61,759 nt of DNA from Alphaproteobacteria bacterium (GTDB lineage Bacteria > Pseudomonadota > Alphaproteobacteria > Rhodobacterales > Rhodobacteraceae). The notes under the pieces are model-generated. The model made no database searches. It was given only the letters and a program-made list of their open reading frames with translations, and was not told the origin of the DNA. The stretch covers positions 1 to 61,759 of the forward strand of contig QOQE01000010.1 of NCBI GenBank assembly GCA_003331935.1. Direction: 5' to 3'. Below, piece after piece: positions 53,272-61,759 of the stretch. The number at the start of each line of letters is the position of its first letter. Position 1 is the first letter of the stretch. The translations under genes were made by a program, and so were the position numbers.

Positions 53272-55923
53272 ATGCTTTTAAGAGATATTAGAGAAACATT
53301 TGTAAATTTTTTTAAAACAAATGATCATCAAATAGTTAAAAGTTCATCTCTCATTCCAGATAACGACCCAACCCTTATGTTTACAAATTCAGGGATGGTA
53401 CAGTTTAAAAATTTTTTTACTGGTGTTGAAAAACCAAAAATAAAAGCAGCGGTTTCATCTCAAAAATGTGTACGCGCTGGTGGTAAGCATAATGACCTAG
53501 ATAATGTGGGCTATACAGCAAGGCACCATACGTTTTTTGAAATGCTTGGTAATTTTTCCTTTGGAGATTATTTTAAAGAAAGAGCTATAAGATTAGCATG
53601 GGAGCTTTTAACTAATGAGTTTAAGTTACCTAAAGATAAACTATTAGTGACAGTTTTCCATGAAGACACTGAAGCTATAAAACTTTGGAAGAAATGCGCC
53701 AACCTTCCTGATGATAGAATAATTCAAATCGCTACCAGTGATAATTTTTGGAGTATGGGACCGGTTGGACCTTGTGGTCCTTGCTCAGAGATTTTTTATG
53801 ATCATGGCCCATCAGTAGCCGGTGGTCCTCCTGGTTCACCTGAAGAAGATGGTGATCGTTTTGTGGAAATCTGGAATCTCGTTTTTATGCAATATGAGCA
53901 AATGCCTGATGGCAATAGGATCGATTTACCTAAGCCGTCTATTGATACAGGGATGGGTTTGGAAAGAATAGCAGCTGTTCTGCAAGGTAAGCACGATAAT
54001 TACGATACAGATCTTTTTAGAAAGCTCATTGAGAACTCTGCTAGTTTTTCAAATACAAACCCCTATGGTAGTAATAATATTCATCATAGGGTTATCTCGG
54101 ATCATCTGAGATCTGCTTCGTTTTTAATTGCTGATGGTGTTATGCCCTCTAATGAGGGTAGGGGGTATGTACTTAGAAGGATAATGAGACGAGCAATGAG
54201 GCATTGCCAATTATTGGGGTGTAATGAACCACATCTCCATAAAATATTTCCAACCTTATTGGAACAGATGGGTAGTGCTTTCCCTGAACTTATTGAAAGA
54301 AAAGATACTATTGAAAATTCTCTTAAGGAAGAAGAGACACGCTTTAAACTTACTCTAGATAGAGGTCTTAAACTTTTAGGCGATGAGCTCGCTACGCAAA
54401 AAGACAGTAAGCTTTTTTCAGGTGAAGTGGCTTTCAAATTATATGATACTTATGGTTTCCCCCTCGATCTTACCGAAGATGTGCTGAGAGAGAATGATAA
54501 AAAAGTAGATATCAAAGCTTTTGAAGTGAAGATGAAAGAACAGCGTCAAAAGGCACGAGCGTCTTGGACCGGATCAGGGGATAAAGCTGAAGAAAAAATA
54601 TGGGCTGAGCTAAGATCAAATGAAGACGCTACAGAATTTTTAGGTTACGAAAACGATAAAAGTCAGGGTCTTATTTCAAAGATTATAAAAGATGGTAAGT
54701 ACGAAAAAAAAATCTCTGCTAATGCATCCGGTATGATAGTTATGAATCAAACTTGCTTTTATGGAGAGTCTGGTGGTCAGGTTGGAGATCAAGGGTGGCT
54801 ACGAGGGGTCAACGGGGAAGGACAAGTAATAGACACAAAAAGGGTCGGGCAAATTTTCGTCCACTTTGTTGAGGTAAAGAAAGGTTATTTTGAAGTTGGT
54901 GACAACTTAGAACAGCATATAGATAAAGATCTTAGACTGGAAATTAAAAGCAATCACTCTGCAACCCACTTAGTGCATGAGGCACTAAGAAGGGTAGCCG
55001 GGGATCATGTGGCGCAAAGAGGGTCTCTCAATAACGGTGACAGACTTCGATTTGACTTTAGTCATGATAAACCTTTAACAGAAGAACAAGTTTTTTTAAC
55101 TGAGCAGATAGTTAATGAGCAAATAAGAAAAAACACCAAGGTAATTACAGAAGTGATGCAATTAGAGAGTGCAAAAAAACAAGGTGCAAGAGCTTTGTTT
55201 GGTGAGAAATATAGTGATGATGTCAGAGTTGTTAAAATGTCTCCAGAAAATGGGGGCTACTTTTCAATAGAACTATGTGGTGGTACGCATGTTAATTCTA
55301 CTGGTGATATTGGATTTTTAAAAATTGTTAGTGAAAGTGCGTCTTCATCAGGAGTTCGTAGATTGGAAGCTGTCACAGGGAAAAAAGCTGTGCGCTTTGT
55401 TGAAAACATCCAAGTTATGAACAACAGAGTTTCGTCACTTTTGAATGTTAATTCCGAAAATTTGATCGAAAGAGTGAATAGCCTATTGGAAGAGAAAAAA
55501 AGGCTAGAGCAAAAAAATATTGAACTCAATAGAGCACTCATCAGCGGTGAAAATGAGAAAGACAGTCAAAAATTAGAAAAAATAGGAGCAGACATAGGTT
55601 TTATAGGAAAAATTGTTAAAGATGTGCCAAGTAAAGAGCTTAGAACTCTCGTAGATAATATTAAGAAAAAAAATAAATTTGTTATTGTTGCACTCTTTTC
55701 AAAAATTGAAAATAAGGTACAGATAGCAGTGGGTATTTCTGACTCTTTAATTGAAAAAGTGTCAGCAGTTGACCTGGTTAAAATTCTATCTTCAAAGACA
55801 GGCGGCACTGGTGGAGGAGGTAGACCTGATTTTGCTCAAGGTGGAGGTACTGCTCCTGATCAGGCCGAGAATGCATTGGTCGACTTGAAATTTTATTTGA
55901 AGAATATGCTATCTGACAGTTAG
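53272..55923 (+). CDS. alaS: Alanyl-tRNA synthetase
   Basis: An 883-residue class II synthetase that charges tRNA-Ala and edits Ser and Gly. The aminoacylation core is [15 protein letters not shown] and [14 protein letters not shown]. The editing domain carries the zinc ligands His562 and His566 (NHSATHLVH) and Cys669 and His673 (CGGTHV). The C-terminal glycine-rich [16 protein letters not shown] closes the C-Ala domain. It often neighbours recA. It overlaps icd tail to tail within TTAG. Confidence 0.98.
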   Translation: MLLRDIRETFVNFFKTNDHQIVKSSSLIPDNDPTLMFTNSGMVQFKNFFTGVEKPKIKAAVSSQKCVRAGGKHNDLDNVGYTARHHTFFEMLGNFSFGDYFKERAIRLAWELLTNEFKLPKDKLLVTVFHEDTEAIKLWKKCANLPDDRIIQIATSDNFWSMGPVGPCGPCSEIFYDHGPSVAGGPPGSPEEDGDRFVEIWNLVFMQYEQMPDGNRIDLPKPSIDTGMGLERIAAVLQGKHDNYDTDLFRKLIENSASFSNTNPYGSNNIHHRVISDHLRSASFLIADGVMPSNEGRGYVLRRIMRRAMRHCQLLGCNEPHLHKIFPTLLEQMGSAFPELIERKDTIENSLKEEETRFKLTLDRGLKLLGDELATQKDSKLFSGEVAFKLYDTYGFPLDLTEDVLRENDKKVDIKAFEVKMKEQRQKARASWTGSGDKAEEKIWAELRSNEDATEFLGYENDKSQGLISKIIKDGKYEKKISANASGMIVMNQTCFYGESGGQVGDQGWLRGVNGEGQVIDTKRVGQIFVHFVEVKKGYFEVGDNLEQHIDKDLRLEIKSNHSATHLVHEALRRVAGDHVAQRGSLNNGDRLRFDFSHDKPLTEEQVFLTEQIVNEQIRKNTKVITEVMQLESAKKQGARALFGEKYSDDVRVVKMSPENGGYFSIELCGGTHVNSTGDIGFLKIVSESASSSGVRRLEAVTGKKAVRFVENIQVMNNRVSSLLNVNSENLIERVNSLLEEKKRLEQKNIELNRALISGENEKDSQKLEKIGADIGFIGKIVKDVPSKELRTLVDNIKKKNKFVIVALFSKIENKVQIAVGISDSLIEKVSAVDLVKILSSKTGGTGGGGRPDFAQGGGTAPDQAENALVDLKFYLKNMLSDS

Positions 55924-57143
55924 AGGTTTATTTCAGATAATTTTTTTTCAAGATTTGTGTTAACTTTTTCAAGAAACCCTTCAGTTGATAAATATTTTTG
56001 ATCCTTGCTCACAAGTATTGCGAGATCCTTAGTCATATCTCCGTTTTCAACTGTCTCTATCACTACTTTTTCAAGAGTTTCTGCAAAAGTAGCCAACTGT
56101 GAGTTTTCATCTAGCTTCGCTCTATGCTTAAGCCCACCAGTCCAAGCATATATAGACGCTATAGAGTTTGTTGACGTAGCTTCACCCCTTTGATGCGCCC
56201 TGAAGTGTCTGGTAACAGTTCCATGCGCTGCCTCAGCCTCTACTATTTTTCCATCTGGAGTCATTAGTTGGCTTGTCATAAGACCAAGAGACCCGAAGCC
56301 TTGCGCGACGGTATCTGACTGAACATCTCCATCATAGTTTTTACAGGCCCAAACAAAGCCTCCAGACCATTTTAGTGCGCATGCGACCATATCATCAATA
56401 AGTCTATGCTCGTAAATAATACCCGCATTCTTAAACTTAGACTCAAATTCTTTTTCATAAATTTCCTGAAAGAGATCTTTAAACCTTCCATCATAAGTTT
56501 TCATAATTGTATTTTTTGTTGAAAGATAAACATCCCAATTCATTTTCAAGCCATAATTCATCGAGGCTCTAGCAAAATCAATGATAGATTGGTCCAAGTT
56601 ATACATTCCCATCGCTATTCCTGATGAGGGTGCATCAAACACTTCATGCTCAATTTCTTTTCCATCTTCTCCAACAAATTTCATAATTAACTTTCCTTTT
56701 CCAGGAAATTTAAAATCTGTAGCTCGGTATTGGTCTCCATATGCATGTCTACCAACTACTATTGGCTTAGTCCAACCAGGAACAAGACGAGGTACATTGT
56801 TGCAGATGATTGGTGCCCTAAAGACCACGCCTCCTAAAATATTTCGAATAGTACCATTAGGCGACTTCCACATTTTTTTAAGACCAAATTCTTCAACTCT
56901 CGCTTCGTCGGGGGTAATAGTTGCACATTTTACAGCAACCCCATGTTTAAGGGTTGCATTGGCAGCTTGAATGGTAACATTGTCGTCTGTGCGGTCTCTC
57001 TCTTCAATTCCAAGGTCATAGTATTCTAAAGGGATGTTTAAATAGGGAAGTATCAGTTTGTTTTTTATGAAGTCCCAAATAATTCTTGTCATTTCGTCGC
57101 CGTCCATTTCGACAACAGGATTTTCCACTTTAATTTTAGACAT
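55920..57143 (-). CDS. icd: NADP-dependent isocitrate dehydrogenase
   Basis: A 407-residue isocitrate dehydrogenase of the dimeric, eukaryote-like NADP type typical of alphaproteobacteria. [20 protein letters not shown] begins it. [13 protein letters not shown] binds isocitrate, and [20 protein letters not shown] plus [19 protein letters not shown] form the metal and cofactor site. It converts isocitrate to 2-oxoglutarate in the TCA cycle. ATG 57143. Confidence 0.97.
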   Translation of the reverse strand: MSKIKVENPVVEMDGDEMTRIIWDFIKNKLILPYLNIPLEYYDLGIEERDRTDDNVTIQAANATLKHGVAVKCATITPDEARVEEFGLKKMWKSPNGTIRNILGGVVFRAPIICNNVPRLVPGWTKPIVVGRHAYGDQYRATDFKFPGKGKLIMKFVGEDGKEIEHEVFDAPSSGIAMGMYNLDQSIIDFARASMNYGLKMNWDVYLSTKNTIMKTYDGRFKDLFQEIYEKEFESKFKNAGIIYEHRLIDDMVACALKWSGGFVWACKNYDGDVQSDTVAQGFGSLGLMTSQLMTPDGKIVEAEAAHGTVTRHFRAHQRGEATSTNSIASIYAWTGGLKHRAKLDENSQLATFAETLEKVVIETVENGDMTKDLAILVSKDQKYLSTEGFLEKVNTNLEKKLSEINL

Positions 57144-57274
57144 TGATTTGCTCTTTTAATTGAAAATATTTAAAATAATTCGTACTTAAGGTTTATGGGA
57201 ATCTTAATTCGTGTTCAACTGTTTTTTCTTTTAATTAAGCTAAATACTTACGAGTTAAAAATAAGTGGAAAGCA

Positions 57275-58006
57275 ATGCATAAGTTGAACCCAGTTTTCAT
57301 TTTGGTAAACCCCCAAATGGCTGAAAATATAGGTGCAGTTGCAAGAGCAATGCTAAATTTTGGTTTCCAAAATCTAAGGCTGGTTAATCCTAGAGAAAAT
57401 CACCTCTCTGATAGAGCATTAGCTATGGCTGCTGGCGCAGGTAGAGTTTTAGATCAAGCCCAAGTTTTTGAAAATTTAGGAGACGCTTGCAAGGATCTCA
57501 ACGAAATTTTGGCTACAAGCGCTCGTGATAGGTATAAATATAAGGATGTGGTCGATCCAATAATCGGGTGTGAGACGATTTTTCAAAGCTGTTCAGAAGG
57601 CTACAAAATAGGAATTCTGTTTGGTGGTGAAAGAGCAGGCCTTTCTAATGATGATTTATTCTTAGCTAAAAGGCTTATTAGAATACCCTCTAACCCAATA
57701 TTTAGCTCGTTAAACCTTGCTCAGAGCGTTTTATTAATATGTTATCAGTTAAATATTTGTTTTCTTGAAAGAAGTGCCGGATCGTCTCAGACTAATGTAC
57801 CAATAACAAAAGCTAATTATGAAGAAATGCAAGTTTTAGCAACAAAATTAGAAGACGAGTTGGATAAGAAAAGATTTTTTTATCCTGAAGGCAAAAAGAA
57901 ACGAATGAAGACCAGGTTAAGAAAATTAATTTATGGTCTTGAATTGAATAAAGAAGACGTAAAGATCTTTCATGGTGTATTGAAGGCCCTTATCAAAAAA
58001 AACTAG
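57275..58006 (+). CDS. SPOUT RNA methyltransferase, TrmJ-like
   Basis: A 243-residue SpoU/TrmH-family 2'-O-methyltransferase. ILVNPQMAENIGAVARAMLN is motif 1, LFGGERAGLSNDDL is motif 2 and SLNLAQSVLLICYQL is motif 3, making the trefoil-knot SAM site. The length matches TrmJ, which acts on position 32 of tRNA. GGAAAG precedes ATG 57275. The C-terminal helix pair (KKKRMKTRLRKLIYGL) is also TrmJ-like. Confidence 0.9.
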   Translation: MHKLNPVFILVNPQMAENIGAVARAMLNFGFQNLRLVNPRENHLSDRALAMAAGAGRVLDQAQVFENLGDACKDLNEILATSARDRYKYKDVVDPIIGCETIFQSCSEGYKIGILFGGERAGLSNDDLFLAKRLIRIPSNPIFSSLNLAQSVLLICYQLNICFLERSAGSSQTNVPITKANYEEMQVLATKLEDELDKKRFFYPEGKKKRMKTRLRKLIYGLELNKEDVKIFHGVLKALIKKN

Positions 58007-58084
58007 TTTTCATTGTGGTATTTTCTTTTCCTTTTTTTTGCTCTATTTTATGGATAATCAATTATAAAAATTTAAATCCTATTT

Positions 58085-59215
58085 ATGACCAAAAATAGAA
58101 AATTATTTGAAGAAATAGACGAACGTGCAGGTAAAACTCAAGATAGTTCAAAAGAAACCTCATCTGTTGGAGAAGAGTTCTGGCTGTGTATCTGGCTTTG
58201 GACATTATTGGTGTCTCTGGTAAGTCTTATTCTCGTTGGAGGTTGGACTCGTTTAACAGACTCTGGCTTATCTATAGTCGAGTGGAAGCCTATCACCGGC
58301 ATGATCCCTCCTCTTAACTCTGAGGGATGGATTAGGGAGTTTGAAAAGTATAAAAGTATTCCTGAATTTAAATTAGTAAATTTTTCTATAACTATGGAGG
58401 AGTTTAAGTTTATCTATTGGTGGGAATGGGGGCATAGACAGTTAGCCAGGTTTATAGGACTTATTTGGCTTGTTGGATTTCTTATATTTTGGATTGGGAA
58501 GCAAATTCCGGAGAGATGGACTTTTTATTTTTTTGGCATTGGCTTACTTGGCGCTTTGCAGGCTTTTTTGGGATGGTGGATGGTATCTTCTGGATTAGAT
58601 GGACAAGTAGTGGATGTTTTTTCATACAGACTGGCTATCCACTTGACTATGGCATTTATAATCCTCGCTCTGATCTTTTGGGCTATTTTGTTTCATTCTG
58701 AAAGCTCAGTAAAGATGTTCGAGTCTCGAAGATATAGGAATAAATTTTCTGTAAATGTATTAATGGGACTTGGTTTTCTATCTTATATTCAACTTGCACT
58801 AGGAGCACTTGTGGCAGGTATCGATGCAGGAAGAAGTTATAATGATTGGCCATTGATGAATGGAAACTGGATACCTGTCGATTTGTTTGAGTATGAACCT
58901 TTTATAACGAATTTTTTTGAAAACGCTGGTCTTGTTCAATTTAACCATAGATTAACTGCTTATTTACTTTTTTTTGCAGTAAGTATCGTTTGGTGGACTA
59001 ATAGAAAAAGCCCTTACCATAAAATAAGAGTAGCTTCAAATTACCTAATGACGATCGTAGTAGTGCAAATGCTTTTAGGAATAATTACTGTGTTATACAG
59101 CGCACCTCTTTCGTTAGCTAGCTTGCATCAATTTACAGCTATCTTATTTATACTTGCTTACATTAACCTATTATTTAAAACCTACTACCCTCTAAGCCAA
59201 GAAATAAGTTCTTGA
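58085..59215 (+). CDS. ctaA: Heme A synthase, CtaA/COX15 type
   Basis: A 376-residue inner-membrane protein with about eight helices that oxidises heme O to heme A for cytochrome c oxidase. GGWTRLTDSGLSIVEWKP is the family start. The heme and catalytic His positions are in HRQLARFIG, YRLAIHLTM, FNHRLTAYLL and SLHQFTAILF. The alphaproteobacterial, mitochondrial-like long form is indicated by LVAGIDAGRSYNDWPLMNG. It converges closely with the crotonase gene. Confidence 0.95.
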   Translation: MTKNRKLFEEIDERAGKTQDSSKETSSVGEEFWLCIWLWTLLVSLVSLILVGGWTRLTDSGLSIVEWKPITGMIPPLNSEGWIREFEKYKSIPEFKLVNFSITMEEFKFIYWWEWGHRQLARFIGLIWLVGFLIFWIGKQIPERWTFYFFGIGLLGALQAFLGWWMVSSGLDGQVVDVFSYRLAIHLTMAFIILALIFWAILFHSESSVKMFESRRYRNKFSVNVLMGLGFLSYIQLALGALVAGIDAGRSYNDWPLMNGNWIPVDLFEYEPFITNFFENAGLVQFNHRLTAYLLFFAVSIVWWTNRKSPYHKIRVASNYLMTIVVVQMLLGIITVLYSAPLSLASLHQFTAILFILAYINLLFKTYYPLSQEISS

Positions 59216-59238
59216 TTAATATTTTTATGGGACCCTGA

Positions 59239-60015
59239 TCAATTCTTTTTATTTAGGAAATCGTTCATACCTTGATTAGTCTCTTTATAGAGTAAATTTT
59301 CGACTATCACGCTTGACGCGTACGAGTACGCATCATCTATTTCCATCTCGGCTTGTTTATAGAATGCTTTTTTCCCTACTTTAACGGCCAAAGAAAGTTT
59401 TGATGAAATCTTATTTGCTATTTCAAGAGACGTTTCACTTAACTCTTTACTATTGGCTACCTTGTTTATAAGCCCTAGTTTTTCTGCTTGAAAGGGGTCT
59501 AAAAAATCCCCTGTAGTGAGCATTTCGAAAGCTTTTTTTCTACTTATGTTTCTGGACAACGCAACCATTGGAGTTGAACAGAAAAGTCCAATATCAACTC
59601 CATTCACTCCAAAAGAAGCTTCTTCTGATGCAACAGCAATGTCACATGTTGCTACCAATTGACAACCCGCAGCTGCCGCTACACCATGTACTTCTGCAAT
59701 AACGGGTTGTGGTAGTTCCCGAATGAGCTTCATGACATGAGTACATTTTGACAACAATTCTTCAAAGTAAGCCTTGCCCCCGTCATTCTTTAAATTTCTT
59801 TTCTCTTGCATTTCCTTTAGGTCATGACCTGGGCAGAAAGCGCGTCCAGCCGCTTTAATAATCACAGCTTTTATTTCCTTCGACTGCTGAATTTCTTCAA
59901 AATTTAATTTCAGTGCGTCTAGCATCGCATCTGAAAGAGCATTTAAGTTCTTTGGTGAATTTAATGTTAAAATTGCTACTTCATTCTGATCTGATCTTAA
60001 TAAAATCTCTTCCAT
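59239..60015 (-). CDS. Enoyl-CoA hydratase-like crotonase, ECHDC3-like
   Basis: A 258-residue crotonase-fold protein. FCPGHDLKEMQ, VHGVAAAAGCQLVATCDIAVA and NGVDIGLFCSTPMVALSRNI follow the pattern of human ECHDC3 rather than a classical hydratase. The usual PExxLG glutamate is Asp here (VDIGLF), so ordinary hydration of enoyl-CoA may not be its activity. ATG 60015. It is divergent from the thioesterase gene. The substrate is unknown. Confidence 0.88.
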   Translation of the reverse strand: MEEILLRSDQNEVAILTLNSPKNLNALSDAMLDALKLNFEEIQQSKEIKAVIIKAAGRAFCPGHDLKEMQEKRNLKNDGGKAYFEELLSKCTHVMKLIRELPQPVIAEVHGVAAAAGCQLVATCDIAVASEEASFGVNGVDIGLFCSTPMVALSRNISRKKAFEMLTTGDFLDPFQAEKLGLINKVANSKELSETSLEIANKISSKLSLAVKVGKKAFYKQAEMEIDDAYSYASSVIVENLLYKETNQGMNDFLNKKN

Positions 60016-60102
60016 TTTCTAGTCTTTCACTATTTAATATTGTTTCTTTAATTTCTTTTACAATTATATTGTATCCTAAGTAATTCATAATGTTAAATTG
60101 AA

Positions 60103-60510
60103 ATGAAAAATGTTGAAGACTTAAAAGCTTATTTTGAAAAGATTTTTTTTCAAAAAGCCTCCAGGTTTGAGTTTTTAGAGATTGATGATGGTCACTCCCT
60201 TGTAAAGTTAAGCCCTAAAGAGGAAGATTTGAGGCCTGGAGATACTGTGTCAGGACCTGTGATGTTTGAGATTGCAGATTGTGCCTTTTATGCGGCAGTT
60301 CTTTTCAAAGATCCTGACCCAATGTCTGTCACGGTAAATTGTTCCATGAACTTTTTCAGAAGACCCAATGTTAGTGATTTGTTTGCTAGCGCTACAATAC
60401 TAAAGTTCGGGCAAAAGTTAGTAGTAGGAGAAGTGACAATTTATTCGGGATCCTTAGAAAATAGCGTTGCCCAAGCAATGATGACGTATGCTAGACCGGT
60501 AAAAAAGTGA
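60103..60510 (+). CDS. PaaI-type hotdog-fold thioesterase
   Basis: A 135-residue hotdog-fold protein. VSGPVMFEIADCAFYAAVLF is the active-site helix with Asp in the usual place, but Gly-Pro replaces the HGG signature. SVTVNCSMNFFRRP and ASATILKFGQKLVVGEV are the strands. It is a likely acyl-CoA thioesterase of unknown substrate, and could be regulated with the divergent crotonase gene. Confidence 0.83.
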   Translation: MKNVEDLKAYFEKIFFQKASRFEFLEIDDGHSLVKLSPKEEDLRPGDTVSGPVMFEIADCAFYAAVLFKDPDPMSVTVNCSMNFFRRPNVSDLFASATILKFGQKLVVGEVTIYSGSLENSVAQAMMTYARPVKK

Positions 60511-60547
60511 TTTTCTCAAAAATAAAGAAAAACAGTACACTTTGCTA

Positions 60548-60575
60548 TTGACCTAGGGAATTAATGGGTTAAAAG
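60548..60575 (+). promoter_or_regulatory. Candidate promoter for rplM-rpsI
   Basis: TTGACC (60548-60553) and TAAAAG (60570-60575) are 16 bases apart and lie 25 bases before the rplM start. The match is five of six and four of six, so this is only a candidate. Confidence 0.35.
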
Positions 60576-60600
60576 GTTATACGATTTTAGGATATTTGTA

Positions 60601-61068
60601 ATGAAAACCTTTTCAATAAAGCCCTCAGAGATAGAGAAAAAGTGGATTTTAATAGATGCTGACGGCGTTGTTTTGGGTAGGCTTGCTGCAAGAATAGCCA
60701 CTATACTACGAGGTAAAGAAAAGCCTACTTTCACACCCCATATGGATATGGGCGATAATGTTATTGTAATAAACGCTGAGAAGGTGCATTTGACGGGCAA
60801 TAAAAGAGATACTAAAACGTATTATTGGCACACGGGATATCCTGGTGGTATCAAATCTAGAGTGGCTAGTGACATGTTAGAAGGTCAGTTCCCAGAAAGG
60901 GTTATTGAAAAAGCGGTAAAGCGTATGTTGCCGGGAGGTCCTCTGTCAAAACAACAAATGACAAATTTAAAAATATATAAAGGTGGAAGCCACCCACATG
61001 ATGGACAAAGCCCTGAGATATTGAATATTAAGGATATGAACGAAAAAAATACTAGGAGAGTCAGATGA
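60601..61068 (+). CDS. rplM: 50S ribosomal protein L13
   Basis: A 155-residue L13, one of the early-assembling proteins of the large subunit. [34 protein letters not shown] and [19 protein letters not shown] are family signatures. Its TGA overlaps the rpsI start in ATGATG, the normal rplM-rpsI pair. Confidence 0.97.
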   Translation: MKTFSIKPSEIEKKWILIDADGVVLGRLAARIATILRGKEKPTFTPHMDMGDNVIVINAEKVHLTGNKRDTKTYYWHTGYPGGIKSRVASDMLEGQFPERVIEKAVKRMLPGGPLSKQQMTNLKIYKGGSHPHDGQSPEILNIKDMNEKNTRRVR

Positions 61069-61523
61069 TGGCCGAAGTAGAGGAAGCGGTGAGTGCGCCA
61101 ACTGTTGAATTAGATGAAAAGCCAAAACTCGATAATTTAGGAAGAGCTTATTCTACAGGTAAAAGAAAAGATGCTGTTGCAAGGGTTTGGATAAAGAAGG
61201 GTAGTGGTAAAATCACAGTCAACAAAAAACCTTTAGAGAAGTATTTTGCTCGTCCAACCCTGCAAATGATTATTCAGCAAGCATTCTCAGTTACTAATGC
61301 CGAGGATCAATTCGACGTAATGGCAACCGTGAAGGGTGGAGGGCTTTCTGGACAAGCTGGTGCTGTAAGGCATGGTATGTCTAAAGCTCTAACAATTTTC
61401 GATGGAGAATTTCGCTCTGTCCTAAAAGCAGCAGGCTTTTTGACTAGAGACAGTAGGGTTGTTGAACGCAAGAAATATGGAAAGCCCAAGGCCAGAAGAT
61501 CATTTCAGTTTTCTAAGCGCTGA
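61065..61523 (+). CDS. rpsI: 30S ribosomal protein S9
   Basis: A 152-residue S9. An acidic N-terminal extension of about 20 residues, as in other alphaproteobacteria, precedes [14 protein letters not shown]. The C-terminal [18 protein letters not shown] reaches the P-site tRNA. It is followed by a clear terminator at 61564-61596. Confidence 0.98.
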   Translation: MMAEVEEAVSAPTVELDEKPKLDNLGRAYSTGKRKDAVARVWIKKGSGKITVNKKPLEKYFARPTLQMIIQQAFSVTNAEDQFDVMATVKGGGLSGQAGAVRHGMSKALTIFDGEFRSVLKAAGFLTRDSRVVERKKYGKPKARRSFQFSKR

Positions 61524-61563
61524 TTTTTTCACGCTACAGTTTTTAATAAAATCGTTATAAAAC

Positions 61564-61596
61564 AAGCACTTAGTCGTTTTTAAGTGCTTTTTTTTT
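61564..61596 (+). terminator. Rho-independent terminator of the rplM-rpsI operon
   Basis: AAGCACTTA (61564-61572) and TAAGTGCTT (61581-61589) form a perfect 9-bp stem with an 8-base loop, followed by a T run to 61596. It lies 40 bases after the rpsI stop. Confidence 0.9.
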
Positions 61597-61598
61597 GA

Positions 61599-61619
61599 AT
61601 GCACGTTTGATGCACGTTT
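61599..61619. repeat. Tandem 10-base direct repeat after the rpsI terminator
   Basis: ATGCACGTTT occurs at 61599-61608 and 61610-61619, an 11-base period. It is directly after the terminator and before a hairpin at 61667. Such repeats can be protein-binding or attachment sites, but no integrase is visible before the window ends. Confidence 0.6.
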
Positions 61620-61666
61620 TTAATAATCGCTTTATTTTATTGAAGGCGTTTGCTAAGATAGTGCAC

Positions 61667-61687
61667 AAAAGACTCACAGAGTCTTTT
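61667..61687. other. Perfect 9-bp hairpin near the window end
   Basis: AAAAGACTC, a 3-base loop and GAGTCTTTT form a tight stem with A and T runs at its ends. It could be a bidirectional terminator for a gene beyond the window or part of an open frame that runs from 61610 to the edge. Confidence 0.55.
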
Positions 61688-61759
61688 CAGATTCACAACA
61701 AATACGATTGTAGGAAGAGCGTCGTAATTTTGCTTAAAGTTCGGTTTTATGCTGGGATG

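Overview
The window is a gene-dense, AT-rich stretch of chromosome. It most likely comes from a small-genome marine alphaproteobacterium near the Rhodobacterales. The reasons are the rplU-rpmA-(lysE)-obgE-proB-proA order, an L21 with a long Lys/Ala/Thr tail, a GAAC-N7-GAAC LexA box of the alphaproteobacterial direct-repeat type in front of recA, a metF / corrinoid methyltransferase / RACo / 'virulence factor' block of the kind seen in Rhodobacteraceae, and the DUF882, L,D-transpeptidase and lpxD-ACP-KAS neighbourhood. No rRNA, tRNA, insertion sequence or CRISPR array was seen. Several convergent gene pairs overlap by 4 to 8 bases, which fits genome compaction.

Layout. 1-6.8 kb: acyl-CoA metabolism (a cut NDP-forming acyl-CoA synthetase and an acyl-CoA dehydrogenase), an amidase, a class III adenylate cyclase, a hotdog thioesterase and an AhpD-like protein. 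6.8-7.2 kb: the only gene-poor gap over 300 bases, with two inverted repeats and a possible leader peptide. 7.2-14.3 kb: a surface-sugar island. It has a KdnA-like sugar aminotransferase, a NeuA-like cytidylyltransferase and a GMC flavoenzyme in one overlapping operon, then NeuC and NeuB on the other strand, then a WaaA-like Kdo transferase. 14.3-22.5 kb: a mixed region with two MFS transporters, an SDR with a degenerate active site, a thioesterase, a glycerophosphodiesterase, a class C-type serine hydrolase, a second acyl-CoA dehydrogenase and a crotonase. 22.6-24.4 kb: a metallo-beta-lactamase-fold protein, a stand-alone cyclic-nucleotide-binding domain, a small lipoprotein and YjbQ. 24.4-29.4 kb: ribosomal L21/L27, LysE, Obg, ProB and ProA. 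29.4-34.5 kb: envelope genes (DUF882, L,D-transpeptidase, LpxD, ACP, ketoacyl synthase). 34.5-44.5 kb: CorC-like protein, XerC/D recombinase, a secreted unknown, aroK-aroB and an RND efflux pair. 44.5-48.6 kb: a four-gene corrinoid/folate C1 block. 48.7-61.5 kb: core genes rlmE, guaB, rsmB-like, recA, alaS, icd, trmJ-like, ctaA, rplM and rpsI. The last 160 bases after the rpsI terminator hold tandem repeats and a hairpin.

The most interesting region is the sugar island. It combines a near match to the Kdo-8-amino aminotransferase KdnA with nonulosonic-acid genes and a Kdo transferase. A GMC flavoprotein sits where Shewanella uses the alcohol dehydrogenase KdnB. My reading, which is inference, is that this is a route to an amino-Kdo or related acidic sugar in the LPS core, with a flavin oxidase or dehydrogenase making the carbonyl for transamination. 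Four small or leader-type genes that are easily missed are also recorded, as are a NeuB gene with no canonical start codon and a 9-base G/C homopolymer in a secreted protein gene.
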